A DNA stretch of 64,000 nucleotides from Vanilla planifolia (lineage: Eukaryota > Streptophyta > Magnoliopsida > Asparagales > Orchidaceae): positions 349,397 through 413,396 of the forward strand of contig JAIUJO010000084.1 of NCBI GenBank assembly GCA_023846275.1, read 5' to 3'. A program made the position numbers and the translations under genes. Below are positions 28,392 to 42,770 of the stretch, one piece after another (positions within the stretch are counted from its first letter, which is position 1; each line of letters begins with the position of its first letter). The notes under the pieces were generated by a model, which was not told the DNA's origin, made no database searches, and saw only the letters and a program-made list of their open reading frames with translations.

Positions 28392-28824
28392 TTAATATAT
28401 TGCAATATAATTTTATTTATCAATATTTTATTTCTCCAAATGTTTTACTTTTATTTGGTAATATTACTATGAAATTCTAATTCTTCTCTGATGTGATCTT
28501 CACTTTGATATTTTTTTGTTATATCACATTGCTTTAATTACCTAATTTCATCATTAATAAATATTTTATTATTATTATAAAAATAATTTATGCACATTAA
28601 CTTAGAAAATTTGTAATCCCTATTAATGGCATCTAATCAAGATGAAAAAATGTCACTGAGTTCATTTTGAACATTTTGATTCATATTTCATTTCATGATT
28701 AGTACTATTTCACATAATCTATTTAGTATTTTTTAGTACAAATTACTCTTATAATTTCTCATTTGTTAAAAAGTTTCACTTAGATTTGTTTATATTATCC
28801 AAACTTATAATTCTCCTACATGTT

Positions 28825-28848
28825 ATATATATATATATATATATATAT
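28825..28848. repeat. AT microsatellite, 12 units
   Basis: It is an uninterrupted (AT)12 run, at the same HOR site as 7973. Confidence 0.92.
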
Positions 28849-29129
28849 TATTTTCACTTGGTTATGTCATAGTGCTTTACTTTATCTCATTCCAAGTTTT
28901 AATATAACTTTTGACTTAATATTAAAATGATAATTTATTTGTATTTAAGCTTATTTACATTTGTAATTTATAGTACCTCCAAAAGAGGTCTGATCATGAT
29001 AAAATAAATGATGTTAGATTCATCTTGATGAGCCCATTCCAATTAAATGTTAGTTTTTAAATCTTTAAAATATTAATTTTTAGGTTTTGGTATGTTTTAC
29101 AAGATATTTTAATTCACATCTAATTTGAT

Positions 29130-29152
29130 GATTGAGAATGTTACACTCAATC
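29130..29152. repeat. Island-B inverted repeat, GATTGAG / CTCAATC
   Basis: It is identical to the element at 18712-18734. Confidence 0.85.
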
Positions 29153-29409
29153 ACCTTTACATCATAATATTAAGCTTTCTCATGTAGTTTATTGTATTTT
29201 TACAATTTTTTCACTTAAATTTTGCTATATTACAATGTAAATTTAAATTTCTTGTCATGTGACATTTATTTACCTTTAATTTCGTTATATTACATTTTTT
29301 AAATTTATCATATTTTTGTTATTATGTATATCAACTTAACATTAAAATAATAATTTATTATATTTAAGGTTATTTACGTAAACAATTCTTTATAATTCAA
29401 AATAATATG

Positions 29410-29723
29410 CAATATAGGGAAAAGAGTGTCGCTTAACTCGTCTTGATGAATTCTACTCAATTAAATCTTTAATTTTATATTTTTAAATAGTTTTTTCCAT
29501 TTTGCACAATTAATGAAATATTTTGGTTTTTAACTATTTCGTTGATCGAACATGTTACACTCTTCTCTAATATAACCTTTATGTTGATTTAATTGAGTTG
29601 TACTATATTATACCAATTTATCTAATGTCAACTTTGTTATATGTTTACCAGATTTTCAATCAATAATTGATTATTACTTTAGATTATTAACTTTAGTAAT
29701 TTTTACTGAATCCAAAAAAATTT
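29410..29723 (+). repeat. Shortened monomer (about 314 bp)
   Basis: The left half is normal as far as island B (GATCGAACATGTTACACTC). It then jumps to TTCTCTAATATAACC, the element around island C. The deletion starts inside island B. The same structure is seen in the first copy at 8560-8877. Confidence 0.7.
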
Positions 29724-32307
29724 GCTCAACATGAAACAAATGTTATTGGACTTTTCTTTACAAGCTCTACGAAATTTAAAAAATATTTTCATATTTCTAA
29801 ATATTTATTTTGATTGTTCTAACATGCTTTCAAAGCTATTTCAATTTCTATGTAGTTTGATGATTGATTTTGTTATGCTCGATATCTTTTGAGTCTTTGA
29901 ATGTGACATTCCCAAATAATTTATCATATTTTTAAAAAAAATTTTCGTTTACGTGGCTATTTTAATATATAGCTCAAAATCTCCTTTTTTGTGACTTTCC
30001 ATGTCTCTTGTTTGATTATATTACAATGACTCTATTTCTTAGTTTAATATTATATTTATCTACTTAATAATAAAAAAATAATTTATTATCGTTTATAGCT
30101 ATTTACTATGGTAAGTTATAGTAATTCGAAACAAGTTCCACTTGTGGCAAAAAACCATCGCTGGACTTGACTCATTGAGCTCTAAAATAATAATAATTTA
30201 TTAAATATTCATATAACTAAAATAATAATTTATTAATTATTAATATAAAGATTTTTTAAATATTTTATTTTTTTGGGTTTCAACATGCCTTCTAATACAA
30301 TTTATATTTTTGTTCAACTTTTTTACTTTGATTTAGTTATGTTAATATGAAACAATTGATTCTCCTTTCATGTAACTGCTACATCACTTTATGTTGGTGA
30401 TGCTACAATGCATCAATTTGTCACATTTCAATTGTATTATTTATTTACCAAATTTTAAAGTAACAAATTATAATCTATTGTTCTTTTTTAATTTTGACAT
30501 TGGTGGTATTTCAAATTGAGGTCAAATCAAGTTGAAACAAATGTCATGCAACTTTTATCAATATATTATATCAAATTAAATACTAATTTTTATTTTTTTA
30601 AATGTTTTATTTGGTTGACTATTGGCTTATCTTGTGAGGCATTTTTGTTTATACTTGCTTTCATGATCGAGGATACACTGAATCTTTTTAGCAACATGGA
30701 ATCCAACTTTTTCATATAATTTGTATTATTTATTCAAGTTTTCTTCATTTGCTTTATCTTTATCATTTTGTAACTCTAATTCTATTCTCGTGTAACTTTC
30801 ACATCTTTTTATTTAGTTATATTGCATTATTTTAATTTATTTCATTTCAAATTTACTCTATATTTAATTAATATTAAAATAATAATTTATTATTGTTTAT
30901 GCTTATTTATCTTAGCAATTGGTAATTATTTTGAACAAGTTCTTATTAAGATGAAATAATTATTACTATAATTATCTTGAAAAGCTCTACATATATAAAT
31001 ATTAATTTTTATATTTTTAAATATAATTTTTTTGTATTGATTTACTAAATATTTTGATTCATAAGTGATTTGAAGATCATGGTTACCACACCCAATCTCC
31101 TTAGAAACTTGAAATAGTATTTTCCTATACAATTTATATCATTTTATCAAATTATATACTTTTAGTTTCTTATATTACAATGTTATTTTAAATCTCCTCT
31201 TATGTGACCTTTACTTCACTTTCATTTCATCATATTACTTTTCTTCAATTTCTTTCATTCCAAATTTACAATATATTTAATTAATACTAAATAATAATTT
31301 ATTAATTTTATCCTTATTAACTTTCATAATTGATAATAATTAGGAATGTGACCTGATCAAGATTAAAAGGACATTTGACTAGTATTAATGTGCTTTGTAT
31401 AATTAAATATCCATTTTTAAATTTTTAAATTTTCTTTTTAAAGAAAGTTAATTCATATTTTATGAGACATTTTAATTCCTACACGATTTGTTGATCTAGG
31501 ATATTATACTCGACCAGATAAGTATACTAGAATGCATCTTTCATATGTATTTTGTCTCATTTGTTCAATTGTTTTTCTTTGATTTGATTATAAAATTATG
31601 AAAGTATAATACTCCTCTTATATGATATTACTTTTATTTTACTTGGTTATATTGCATTATTTTAAGTTTCTAGTTTTACCTTTAATATATACTTAATATT
31701 TAAAATATAATTTATAATAAATTATGGTTATTTACTTTGACAATTCGTGGTAACTCCTAAAGGGGTCCATTCAAGATGGACAATTATTGTAGGACTCATC
31801 TCAATGAACTTTATCAATATAAAAATTCATTTTTATAATATTAAATATTGTTTTATTAGTTTTGTTATGCTTTATGAGATGTTATAATTTGTACATAGTT
31901 TTTTAATTTGGAACATTTCACATGACCTTTGTATTATATTTTAATGATAATTTCCTATAAAATTTGTCTCGTTTGTACATTTGTTTATTTTATTAATTTA
32001 AAACTATAATTCTTCTATTAAGTTGCATTTATGTTATTTTCATTTAATCATGGTACATAATTTACCTTATTTCAGTATCAATATATTTTTACTTAATATT
32101 AAGAAAAAGTATTTGTTGTTATTTATGCTTATTTACTTTTATAATTGATAGTAGGTTCAAATAATGTTTGATCATGATGAAATAAATATTATTGAACTCA
32201 TCTTGACAACTCTTTGCAATGATACATATATATTTTTTATTTTTAAATAAATTATTTTCAGGATTTTAACACATTGTATGGTTGATTTGGATTTGTACAT
32301 ATTTTTA

Positions 32308-32332
32308 AGATCAAAGATTTTACACTTGATCT
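32308..32332. repeat. Island-B inverted repeat, AGATCAA / TTGATCT
   Basis: This is the fourth HOR copy of the element at 1033-1057, unchanged. Confidence 0.8.
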
Positions 32333-33531
32333 CCTTAGTATCACAAAATGTAGTTTTGTCGTACTATTTATCTCAATTTTTGAAAATTTTTAATTTAATT
32401 TTGTCATATTACTTTATAACTCTAAATATAATCTCATGTACATTCAATTTTTTGATTTAGTTACATTATATTACTTCAATTTATCTTATTTTAGATCCCA
32501 TAGATATATTTACTTAATATTAAGAAAATAATTTATTATTATTTATGATAATCTAATTTTATAATTTTAAATAAATCTAAATTATATATAATCAATAGAA
32601 AAAAAATTATTAGTCTTTTATTGATGAACTCGATTAAATTAAATATTTATTTCAATATTTTTAAATATTTTTTAAAAAAAATTATAAGGAGATTTCAAAT
32701 CACACTTATTTTGATGATGAAGCATGGCATACTCAATCTCTTTAGTATTTATTAGTGTGACATTTCAATATGACTGATCTTAAATCTTGTAAATTTTGCA
32801 ATTTTTTTCTTATATTTCTATGAAACTTTAAGTCCATTCTTATTACATGATGTAGATTTGGTTATATTACATTAATTCACCTTTTCTTATTTTATTATTA
32901 TTATTTATTTTTTTAATATTTAAATAATATTTTTTAATTTATTTTTATTTTTTTTATAACTCACAGTAAGGTCAAACAAAGTGTGATCGATATGATCCAA
33001 ACATTGTTGGACTCTTCTCAATGAGTTATATTCTATTAAATATTCAATTTCATATTATTAAATATTATATTTTCAAATATTTAGATATATTTTAAGATGA
33101 ATTTTTATTCATATATGATTTAATTATTGAGGATATTATACTAAATCTCCTTGGTATCTTAGAATGCTATTTTTTTAATTAATGTAATTTCTTAATTTAT
33201 GATTAAGGATGTTTTTATATATCTCTAAATCTTCTCTCATGTGATCTTTGCATTCTTTTATTTTGTTATATTTCAATTCTTCAATTTAACATATATCTTT
33301 TTATTGAAGATTTTTTCATTATTAAAAAATAATTTATTGTTATTAATGTTTATTTAATTTTGTAATTCATAATAATTTCGATCCATGCTAGACAAAGATA
33401 AAAGAAATAACATTAGAAACATCTCTACAAGTTTTATCATATTAAATATTTATTTCTATTCTTCTAAATATTTTATTTTGTAGGGTTTTAGCATTCTATA
33501 CATGGCATTTTAGTTTGTTAATAATTTTGAT

Positions 33532-33553
33532 GATTGAGAATTCACACTCAATC
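33532..33553. repeat. Island-B inverted repeat, GATTGAG / CTCAATC
   Basis: This is the same 22-bp element as at 2257-2278, three HOR periods on. Confidence 0.85.
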
Positions 33554-34768
33554 TTATTAGTATAATGGAATGAAAATTTTAAAAATATTTTATCTCATTT
33601 AATCAAAATTTTAGTTTTGTTTTGGTTATATTCTAATGGAACTCTTATTGTCAAATCATGTGACCTATACATGTCATTAATTTGCTCATATTATATTATA
33701 GAAGTTTAACTCATTTTTATTTCTTATTTATTTATATAAAATGAAAGTAATATTTTATTATTATTTACGCTTATTTAATTTTTGAATTGGCTAAAATTCT
33801 AAATAAGTTCTATCCAAAAGAAGTAGGCATTGGAAACTTCTCGACAAGCTCTATCCAATTAATACTCTTTTTTATATTTCTAAACAATTTATTTTGACAG
33901 TTTTGGCAATATTTAGTTGTTATTTTTACTCGTACTTGATTTAATGAATCAAGATGTCACACTCGATTTCCCTAGTATATTCTAATACAACTTTTATGAA
34001 GAATTATCTCATTCGTTCAAAGGTTTTCTTCAAATTTATTATACTTCTAAGAAAATCTAATTCTCATATTTTTTGACCATTATGTAACTTTGATTTTGTT
34101 TAATTATATTTTTTTCAATTTACATCATTTCAACTTTAATTTATACTTAATTTTAAAAATACAATTATCATTATTTAATCTTTTATACTTTTGTTTTTAA
34201 CAATAATTCTAAAAACGGTTCGATGATGATTAAACAAACGTCATTGGAGACATTTTGACAAGATTTATCCAATCAAATCTTTAGTTTTATGCTTTTGAAT
34301 ACATTATTTTGTAAGGCTTTGACATAATTTCTAGTCATTTTAATTCTTTTCTAATTTTGACAATGTTATCACATTCAATCTCGTTTCTTTCTTGAAATGC
34401 AAATTTTTCCTGTAAGTCATCTCATTTCTTAAAATAGTGTTTCATTTATTTTTTTATTACCATGAAACTATAGTTCTCTTATCATGTAACCCTTATATTG
34501 CTTTGATTTATTTATTACTTTGCTTCAGTTTATCTCATCTCACATTTAATATATATTTACTTATTAAATAAGTAGTTTATTATCATATATGCTTATTTAC
34601 TTTATCAATTAGTAGTATATCAAGTGAGGTTCAATTGAGTTAGAACAAATGTTGTTGGACTCATCTAAATAACCCTTACAAAATTAAAAGTTTATTTTTT
34701 AAAAAATTATTTATTAAATAATATTTTTGCATGCTATATTATTAGATTCAATTTGTGCTTCATTTGAT

Positions 34769-34791
34769 GATCGAGGATGTCATACTCGATC
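34769..34791. repeat. Island-B inverted repeat, GATCGAG / CTCGATC
   Basis: It is identical in arms and spacer to the copy at 3494-3516. Confidence 0.85.
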
Positions 34792-36670
34792 CTTTTGGTA
34801 TCTTTAAATTTAATTTTCTCATAGAATTTATTACATTTATTCAAGTTTATTTCTTTGATTACGTATATTTCTTCGAAACTCTAATTCTCTTCCCATGTGA
34901 CCTTTCCATCACTTCTATTTTATTATTTTACGTAGCTTTAATTTATGTTATTTTAGCTTTACAACATATTTATTTAATATTTAAGTAATAATGTCTTCTT
35001 ACTTATGCTTATTTATTTTTGACAAGTAGTTTTAATTGCAAACAAAGGCTGACTTAGAAAACGAATAACGTTTATTGTGTATCAATCAGCTCTGTTAAGA
35101 AAATTAATTTAAATATTTTTAATTAATTTTTTTAGGTTTTATTATGATTTATGAGACTTTTCAATTTGAACCAAATTTGACAATCGAGATTGCTCCACAT
35201 GATGTACTTTTAATTTGTGATTGAAACTTTTTTGATAGGTTTTGTCTTAATTCTAAAATATTTTCACTTTCATTTTAGTATATTACTACGTAACTCTAAA
35301 TCTTTTTCGATGTTATCTCTATATCATTTTGATTGATTTATATTATTTTAGTTGTAATTTGTATTTACTTTGTACTAAAATTATATTTTACTATTATTTA
35401 TGTTTATTTATTTTTTATGTTTTAGTAATGCAAAATGTGGACTCTTCAAGATAAAAAAATGTCATTGGACTCATCTCAATAATTATATCTAATCAAATAT
35501 TTATGTTTATTTATTTGTATGATCTAAAAGATATTTTGATGAAGCTACCCTTGTTGTGTTTAGTATCTTTTAATTCAATTTTTCTATACAATTTAACTCA
35601 TTTCTTAATATGTTTCACTTTAATTTAGTTACATCATTATGCAACTTTTATTCTTTACAAATGTGACCTTTCCATCACTTTTACACTATATTATTCTATT
35701 ACTTTGGTTTCTCTTTTTTTTTCTTTAATATTTCTTTTTTTAATATTAGAAGTATAATTTGTTATTATTTTTGCATAATTACTTAGTTAATTCAAACAAA
35801 TTCCAAATGACTATTGCTCAAGACAAAACAAGCATCTCAGATTTGCCTTGATGAGCTCTATTTAATTAAATAATTATTTTAATATTTTTATATATTTTAT
35901 TGTCTAGCATTTTTGCATATTATACATCAAAATTTTAGTTCATTCTTGATGTGATAACTAAGGATGGCATACTTGATCTCCTATACATCTTAGAATGTAG
36001 CTTTTCCATAAAACTGATTTCATTTTTTGAAACATTTCTTTTCTATTTACTTATATTACTATGTAGCACTAAATCTCTTCTTTTGTGTACTTTACATTGC
36101 TTTAAATTGGAAATAATATATTTCTTCAATTTATCTTATTTTAGTTATAATACATATTTACTTAATATTAAATAATAATTTATAATTATTTGTGTTTTTT
36201 ATGTTTATATTTGTTGTAATTAAACAAGGGTCTGATTGAGGTGAAATAAACATTGTTAGAGTCACCTTAATGTGCTATATCTAATTAAATATCTATTTTT
36301 AATATTCTTATATTTTTGTTTTCTAGAATTTTCATATTTTTTATGAGAAATGTTGCTTTATTCCTTATTTAACAAGTCTTGAGGACACATCTAATGAAGA
36401 ATTCATTCTTGATTTTGCAAATATATTTTTTAAGCTTTTGGTTAGCTTTATGACAATTTTTATTCATACCTCAATTGATGATAAAATATTTTATTTTTGA
36501 TCTCCCTAGACTTTTATGGTACAACTTTCTCATAAAATTTATCACATCTCATCAATTGTACTATATTTATTTGGTTATATTACAATGTAATTTAAAAACT
36601 TCCCTCATGTGACCTTTGCGGCTTTAGCTTTGTTATATTATATTTCTTTTATTTATCAATTTTTTCCTTT

Positions 36671-36713
36671 TATATATATAATTTAATATTATATATATAT
36701 ATATATATATATT
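36671..36713. repeat. AT microsatellite
   Basis: The main run is about 22 bp. It is the same HOR site as at 15826. Confidence 0.9.
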
Positions 36714-37740
36714 ATTTATGCTTGTTCATTTTTTTATTTTGTGGCATCTACAAAAAAGGTCTGTTCATGACAAAATAATCATCATTGGACTCATCACAAT
36801 GATCTCTATCTAATTAAACATTTATTTTTTTTTAATTTTTAAATATTTTTTTTATGGTTTTACACACATTAAAAAACTTTTTAATTAGTACTTAATTTTA
36901 TGATTAATATTATTTCACCTCATGTCTATAATATCATGGAATGTAAATTATATAATTTATCTCATTTACTCAAATCTTTTTTTGCATTTGTTTGGTTATA
37001 TTTCTATGAAGCTATAACTTTCTTCTTGTGTGAATATTATAGCTTGATGCAATAACTAAGGATGTTATACTCAATCTCATTTGTATCATTAAATGAAACT
37101 TGCTATTACTTTTTTTGTAATTTCTTTTAACCTTTTGAATATATTGTCATATCACTAAATAACACTAAATTTTCACTCATATGATTTTTAAATCAATTTT
37201 ATTTAGTTATATTATTTTTGTTCAAATTTTCTCGTTTTAACTTTTAATATATTTACCAATTGTATGATAATAATTTATTATTATTTGTTATTATTTTGTT
37301 GGTAATTCATAATAACTTTTAAAAATTTATGATCGAGATGAAACAAAGATCATTGGATTAGTTCTTATTGGCTCTACCTAAATAAGTATTCATTTTTTAA
37401 ATATTTTTCTTTTAAGGTTTTGGTGCACTTTTTGAGACATTTTTATTTGTACCAAATGTGGCAAATAAGGTTGTTACAATACTTAGATTTTTTTTATATG
37501 ATATAATTTCAATTTATCTCTTTTCAATTTAAACATATATTTACTTATTATTACTATTTATGCTTATTGAATTTTGAAATTTGGAGCAAGTATAATCGAG
37601 GTTCTATCAAGACTAAATAAATATCAATACACACATCTTAATGAGCTCTACTTAATTAAATATTTATTTTTATATTTCTTAGTTTCTTTAGTTTCTAAGA
37701 GTTTTATAAGATTTTCAAGTTTTAATAAATATTTAATTGA

Positions 37741-37741
<1 letters not shown>

Positions 37742-37774
<33 letters not shown>
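37742..37774. repeat. ATT microsatellite, 11 units
   Basis: It is the same HOR site as at 6464, one unit longer. Confidence 0.92.
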
Positions 37775-38758
37775 GATGTGTATTTATTTTAGAAATTCAT
37801 AGTATTCCAAACTTAGTCTATTCAAGATAAAAAAAACAATCGGACTCGCTTCGTCATACATTACGCAATTAAATAATTTTCTTTTTTTAGGCATTTTTAT
37901 TTCTGGTGATTTAATACATGTTATGAGATATTGTATTGCATCTGATTAAACAAACGACGATGTTGCACTACATCATTTAAGTGCACTGGAATATAACTTT
38001 ATAGTATAATTTATCACATTTCTTTAAATTTTTTTTTTTGCTATAGTATATTTAATTTTAAATCTTCTCTCATGTGACCTTCACTTTACATTATTTTTGT
38101 TATATTGTATGGCTAAGTTTACCTTATACCAAGTTTAATATAGATTCACTTTAATATTAAAAAAATAAATTATAATTATTATTGATTATTAATTTTGATA
38201 ATTTAGAGTAACTCAAAGCAGGGTTCGATTGAGATGTAAACATTTCTATTAGACATGCCTCGATGAGCTCTATCTAATTGAATATTAATTTTTATATTTT
38301 TAAATATTTTATATTTTCATGCCTTAGGAGTAATTTTTATTCATTCTTCATTTCTATTATTGAGTATTTTACATTAAATCCTCTTAATATCTTGGAATGC
38401 AATTTTCATGTATAATTTATCATTTCTTTAAATTTTTGGGTTTGATTTTATTTACGGTACTATGAAATTCTAATGTTCATCTGACATGACCTTTGCTTCA
38501 CTTTGGTTCAAATTATCACATTTTAGTTTTATTAAATATTTAGTTAATATTAAAATAATAATTTCATATTATTTATGTTTGTATTTATTTGTAATTTATA
38601 GTAATTCAAACCTAGGTTTTATTAAGACATGACAAACATTATTAAAAGTTTGTTGATATGCTCTATCTAATAAAATATTTGTATCTATGTTATTGATATT
38701 TTAATTTTGATGTATTTTTCATTTCTCATGAGACATTTTGATTTGTTCAAAATTTGGT

Positions 38759-38813
38759 GAATGATGATGTTACAATCCATCTTATTTGATCAAAGATATT
38801 ATCCTCTATCTCC
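38759..38813 (+). repeat. HOR seam: tandemly duplicated island B
   Basis: This seam differs from the others by CATCTTATT in place of CATCTGATT, the same base as at the array edge (49211-49219). It marks the boundary between units 4 and 5. Confidence 0.7.
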
Positions 38814-39243
38814 TTAATATATTGCAATATAATTTTATTTATCAAAATTTTATTTCTCCAAATGTTTTACTTCATTTGGTAATATCACTATGAAATTCTA
38901 ATTCTTCTCTGATGTGATCTTCACTTTGATATTTTTTTGTTATATCACATTGCTTTAATTACCTAATTTCATCATTAATAAATATTTTATTATTATTATA
39001 AAAATAATTTATGCACATTAACTTAGAAAATTTGTAATCCCTATTAATGGCATCTAATCAAGATGAAAAAATGTCACTGAGTTAATTTTGAACATTTTGA
39101 TTCATATTTCATTTCATGATTAGTACTATTTCACATAATCTATTTAGTATTTTTTAGTACAAATTACTCTTATAATTTCTCATTTGTTAAAAAGTTTCAC
39201 TTAGATTTGTTTATATTATCCAAACTTATAATTCTCCTACATG

Positions 39244-39245
<2 letters not shown>

Positions 39246-39287
<42 letters not shown>
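39246..39287. repeat. AT microsatellite, expanded to 21 units
   Basis: It is an uninterrupted (AT)21 run, almost twice as long as the same site in units 3 and 4. Confidence 0.92.
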
Positions 39288-39291
<4 letters not shown>

Positions 39292-39568
39292 TTCACTTGG
39301 TTATGTCATAGTGCTTTACTTTATCTCATTCCAAGTTTTAATATAACTTTTGACTTAATATTAAAATGATAATTTATTTGTATTTAAGCTTATTTACATT
39401 TGTAATTTATAGTACCTCCAAAAGAGGTCTGATCATGATAAAATAAATGATGTTAGATTCATCTTGATGAGCCCATTCCAATTAAATGTTAGTTTTTAAA
39501 TCTTTAAAATATTAATTTTTAGGTTTTGGTATGTTTTACAAGATATTTTAATTCACATCTAATTTGAT

Positions 39569-39591
39569 GATTGAGAATGTTACACTCAGTC
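39569..39591. repeat. Island-B inverted repeat, GATTGAG / CTCAGTC
   Basis: It is the same one-base variant as at 8278-8300. Confidence 0.75.
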
Positions 39592-42500
39592 ACCTTTACA
39601 TCTTAATATTAAGCTTTCTCATGTAGTTTATTGTCTTTTTACAATTTTTTCACTTAAATTTTGCTATATTACAATGTAAATTTAAATTTCTTGTCATGTG
39701 ACATTTATTTACCTTTAATTTCGTTATATTACATTTTTTAAATTTATCATATTTTTGTTATTATGTATATCAACTTAACATTAAAATAATAATTTATTAT
39801 ATTTAAGGTTATTTACGTAAACAATTCTTTATAATTCAAAATAATATGCAATATAGGGAAAAGAATGTCGCTTAACTCGTCTTGATGAATTCTACTCAAT
39901 TAAATCTTTAATTTTATATTTTTAAATAGTTTTTTCCATTTAGCACAATTAATGAAATATTTTGGTTTTTAACTATTTCGTTGATCGAACATGTTACACT
40001 CTTCTCTAATATAACCTTTATGTTGATTTAATTGAGTTGTACTATATTATACCAATTTATCTAATGTCAACTTTGTTATATGTTTACCAGATTTTCAATC
40101 AATAATTGATTATTACTTTAGATTATTAACTTTAGTAATTTTTACTGAATCCAAAAAAATTTGCTCAACATGAAACAAATGTTATTGGACTTTTCTTTAC
40201 AAGCTCTACGAAATTTAAAAAATATTTTCATATTTCTAAATATTTATTTTGATTGTTCTAACATGCTTTCAAAGCTATTTCAGTTTCTATGTAGTTTGAT
40301 GATTGATTTTGTTATGCTCGATATCTTTTGAGTCTTTGAATGTGACATTCCCAAATAATTTATCATATTTTTAAAAAAAATTTTCATTTACGTGGCTATT
40401 TTAATATATAGCTCAAAATCTCCTTTTTTGTGACTTTCCATGTCTCTTGTTTGATTATATTACAATGACTCTATTTCTTAGTTTAATATTATATTTATCT
40501 ACTTAATAATAAAAAAATAATTTATTATCGTTTATAGCTATTTACTATGGTAAGTTATAGTAATTCGAAACAAGTTCCACTTGTGGCAAAAAACCATCGC
40601 TGGACTTGACTCATTGAGCTCTAAAATAATAATAATTTATTAAATATTCATATAACTAAAATAATAATTTATTAATTATTAATATAAAGATTTTTTAAAT
40701 ATTTTATTTTTTTGGGTTTCAACATGCCTTCTAATACAATTTATCTTTTTGTTCAACTTTTTTACTTTGATTTAGTTATGTTAATATGAAACAATTGATT
40801 CTCCTTTCATGTAACTGTTACATCACTTTATGTTGGTGATGCTACAATGCATCAATTTGTCACATTTCAATTGTATTATTTATTTACCAAATTTTAAAGT
40901 AACAAATTATAATCTATTGTTCTTTTTTAATTTTGACATTGGTGGTATTTCAAATTGAGGTAAAATCAAGTTGAAACAAATGTCATGCAACTTTTCTCAA
41001 TATATTATATCAAATTAAAAACTAATTTTTATTTTTTTAAATGTTTTATTTGATTGACTATTGGCTTATCTTGTGAGGCATTTTTGTTTGTACTTGCTTT
41101 CATGATCGAGGATACACTGAATCTTTTTAGCAACATGGAATCCAACTTTTTCATATAATTTGTATTATTTATTCAAGTTTTCTTCATTTGCTTTATCTTT
41201 ATCATTTTGTAACTCTAATTCTATTCTCGTGTAACTTTCACATCTTTTTATTTAGTTATATTGCATTATTTTAATTTATTTCATTTCAAATTTACTCTAT
41301 ATTTAATTAATATTAAAATAATAATTTATTATTGTTTATGCTTATTTATCTTAGCAATTGGTAATTATTTTGAACAAGTTCTTATTAAGATGAAATAATT
41401 ATTACTATAATTATCTTGAAAAGCTCTACATATATAAATATTAATTTTTATATTTTTAAATATAATTTTTTTGTATTGATTTACTAAATATTTTGATTCA
41501 TAAGTGATTTGAAGATCATGGTTACCACACCCAATCTCCTTAGAAACTTGAAATAGTATTTTCCTATACAATTTATATCATTTTATCAAATTATATACTT
41601 TTAGTTTCTTATATTACAATGTTATTTTAAATCTCCTCTTATGTGACCTTTACTTCACTTTCATTTCATCATATTACTTTTCTTCAATTTCTTTCATTCC
41701 AAATTTACAATATATTTAATTAATACTAAATAATAATTTATTAATTTTATCCTTATTAACTTTCATAATTGATAATAATTAGGAATGTGACCTGATCAAG
41801 ATTAAAAGGACATTTGACTAGTATTAATGTGCTTTGTATAATTAAATATCCATTTTTAAATTTTTAAATTTTCTTTTTAAAGAAAGTTAATTCATATTTT
41901 ATGAGACATTTTAATTCCTACACGATTTGTTGATCTAGGATATTATACTCGACCAGATAAGTATACTAGAATGCATCTTTCATATGTATTTTGTCTCATT
42001 TGTTCAATTGTTTTTCTTTGATTTGATTATAAAATTATGAAAGTATAATACTCCTCTTATATGATATTACTTTTATTTTACTTGGTTATATTGCATTATT
42101 TTAAGTTTCTAGTTTTACCTTTAATATATACTTAATATTTAAAATATAATTTATAATAATTATGGTTATTTACTTTGACAATTCGTAGTAACTCCTAAAG
42201 GGGTCCATTCAAGATGGACAATTATTGTAGGACTCATCTCAATGAACTTTATCAATATAAAAATTCATTTTTATAATATTAAATATTGTTTTATTAGTTT
42301 TGTTATGCTTTATGAGATGTTATAATTTGTACATAGTTTTTTAATTTGGAACATTTCACATGACCTTTGTATTATATTTTAATGATAATTTCCTATAAAA
42401 TTTGTCTCGTTTGTACATTTGTTTATTTTATTAATTTAAAACTATAATTCTTCTATTAAGTTGCATTTATGTTATTTTCATTTAATCATGGTACATAATT

Positions 42501-42745
42501 TACCTTATTTCAGTATCAATATATTTTTACTTAATATTAAGAAAAAGTATTTGTTGTTATTTAAGCTTATTTACTTTTATAATTGATAGTAGGTTCAAAT
42601 AATGTTTGATCATGATGAAATAAATATTATTGAACTCATCTTGACAACTCTTTGCAATGATACATATATATTTTTTATTTTTAAATAAATTATTTTCAGG
42701 ATTTTAACACATTGTATGGTTGATTTGGATTTGTACATATTTTTA

Positions 42746-42770
42746 AGATCAAAGATTTTACACTTGATCT
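42746..42770. repeat. Island-B inverted repeat, AGATCAA / TTGATCT
   Basis: This is the fifth HOR copy of the element at 1033-1057. It is unchanged, although the base at 42782, just downstream, differs from the other units. Confidence 0.8.

Larger units (their letters stand above)
28365..38786 (+). repeat. HOR unit 4, complete
   Basis: The unit is 10,422 bp and nearly identical to unit 3. Its last 40 bp already carry two bases diagnostic of the outermost unit, C at 38748 and T at 38783. An exchange tract therefore crosses the seam here rather than stopping exactly on it. Confidence 0.9.
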
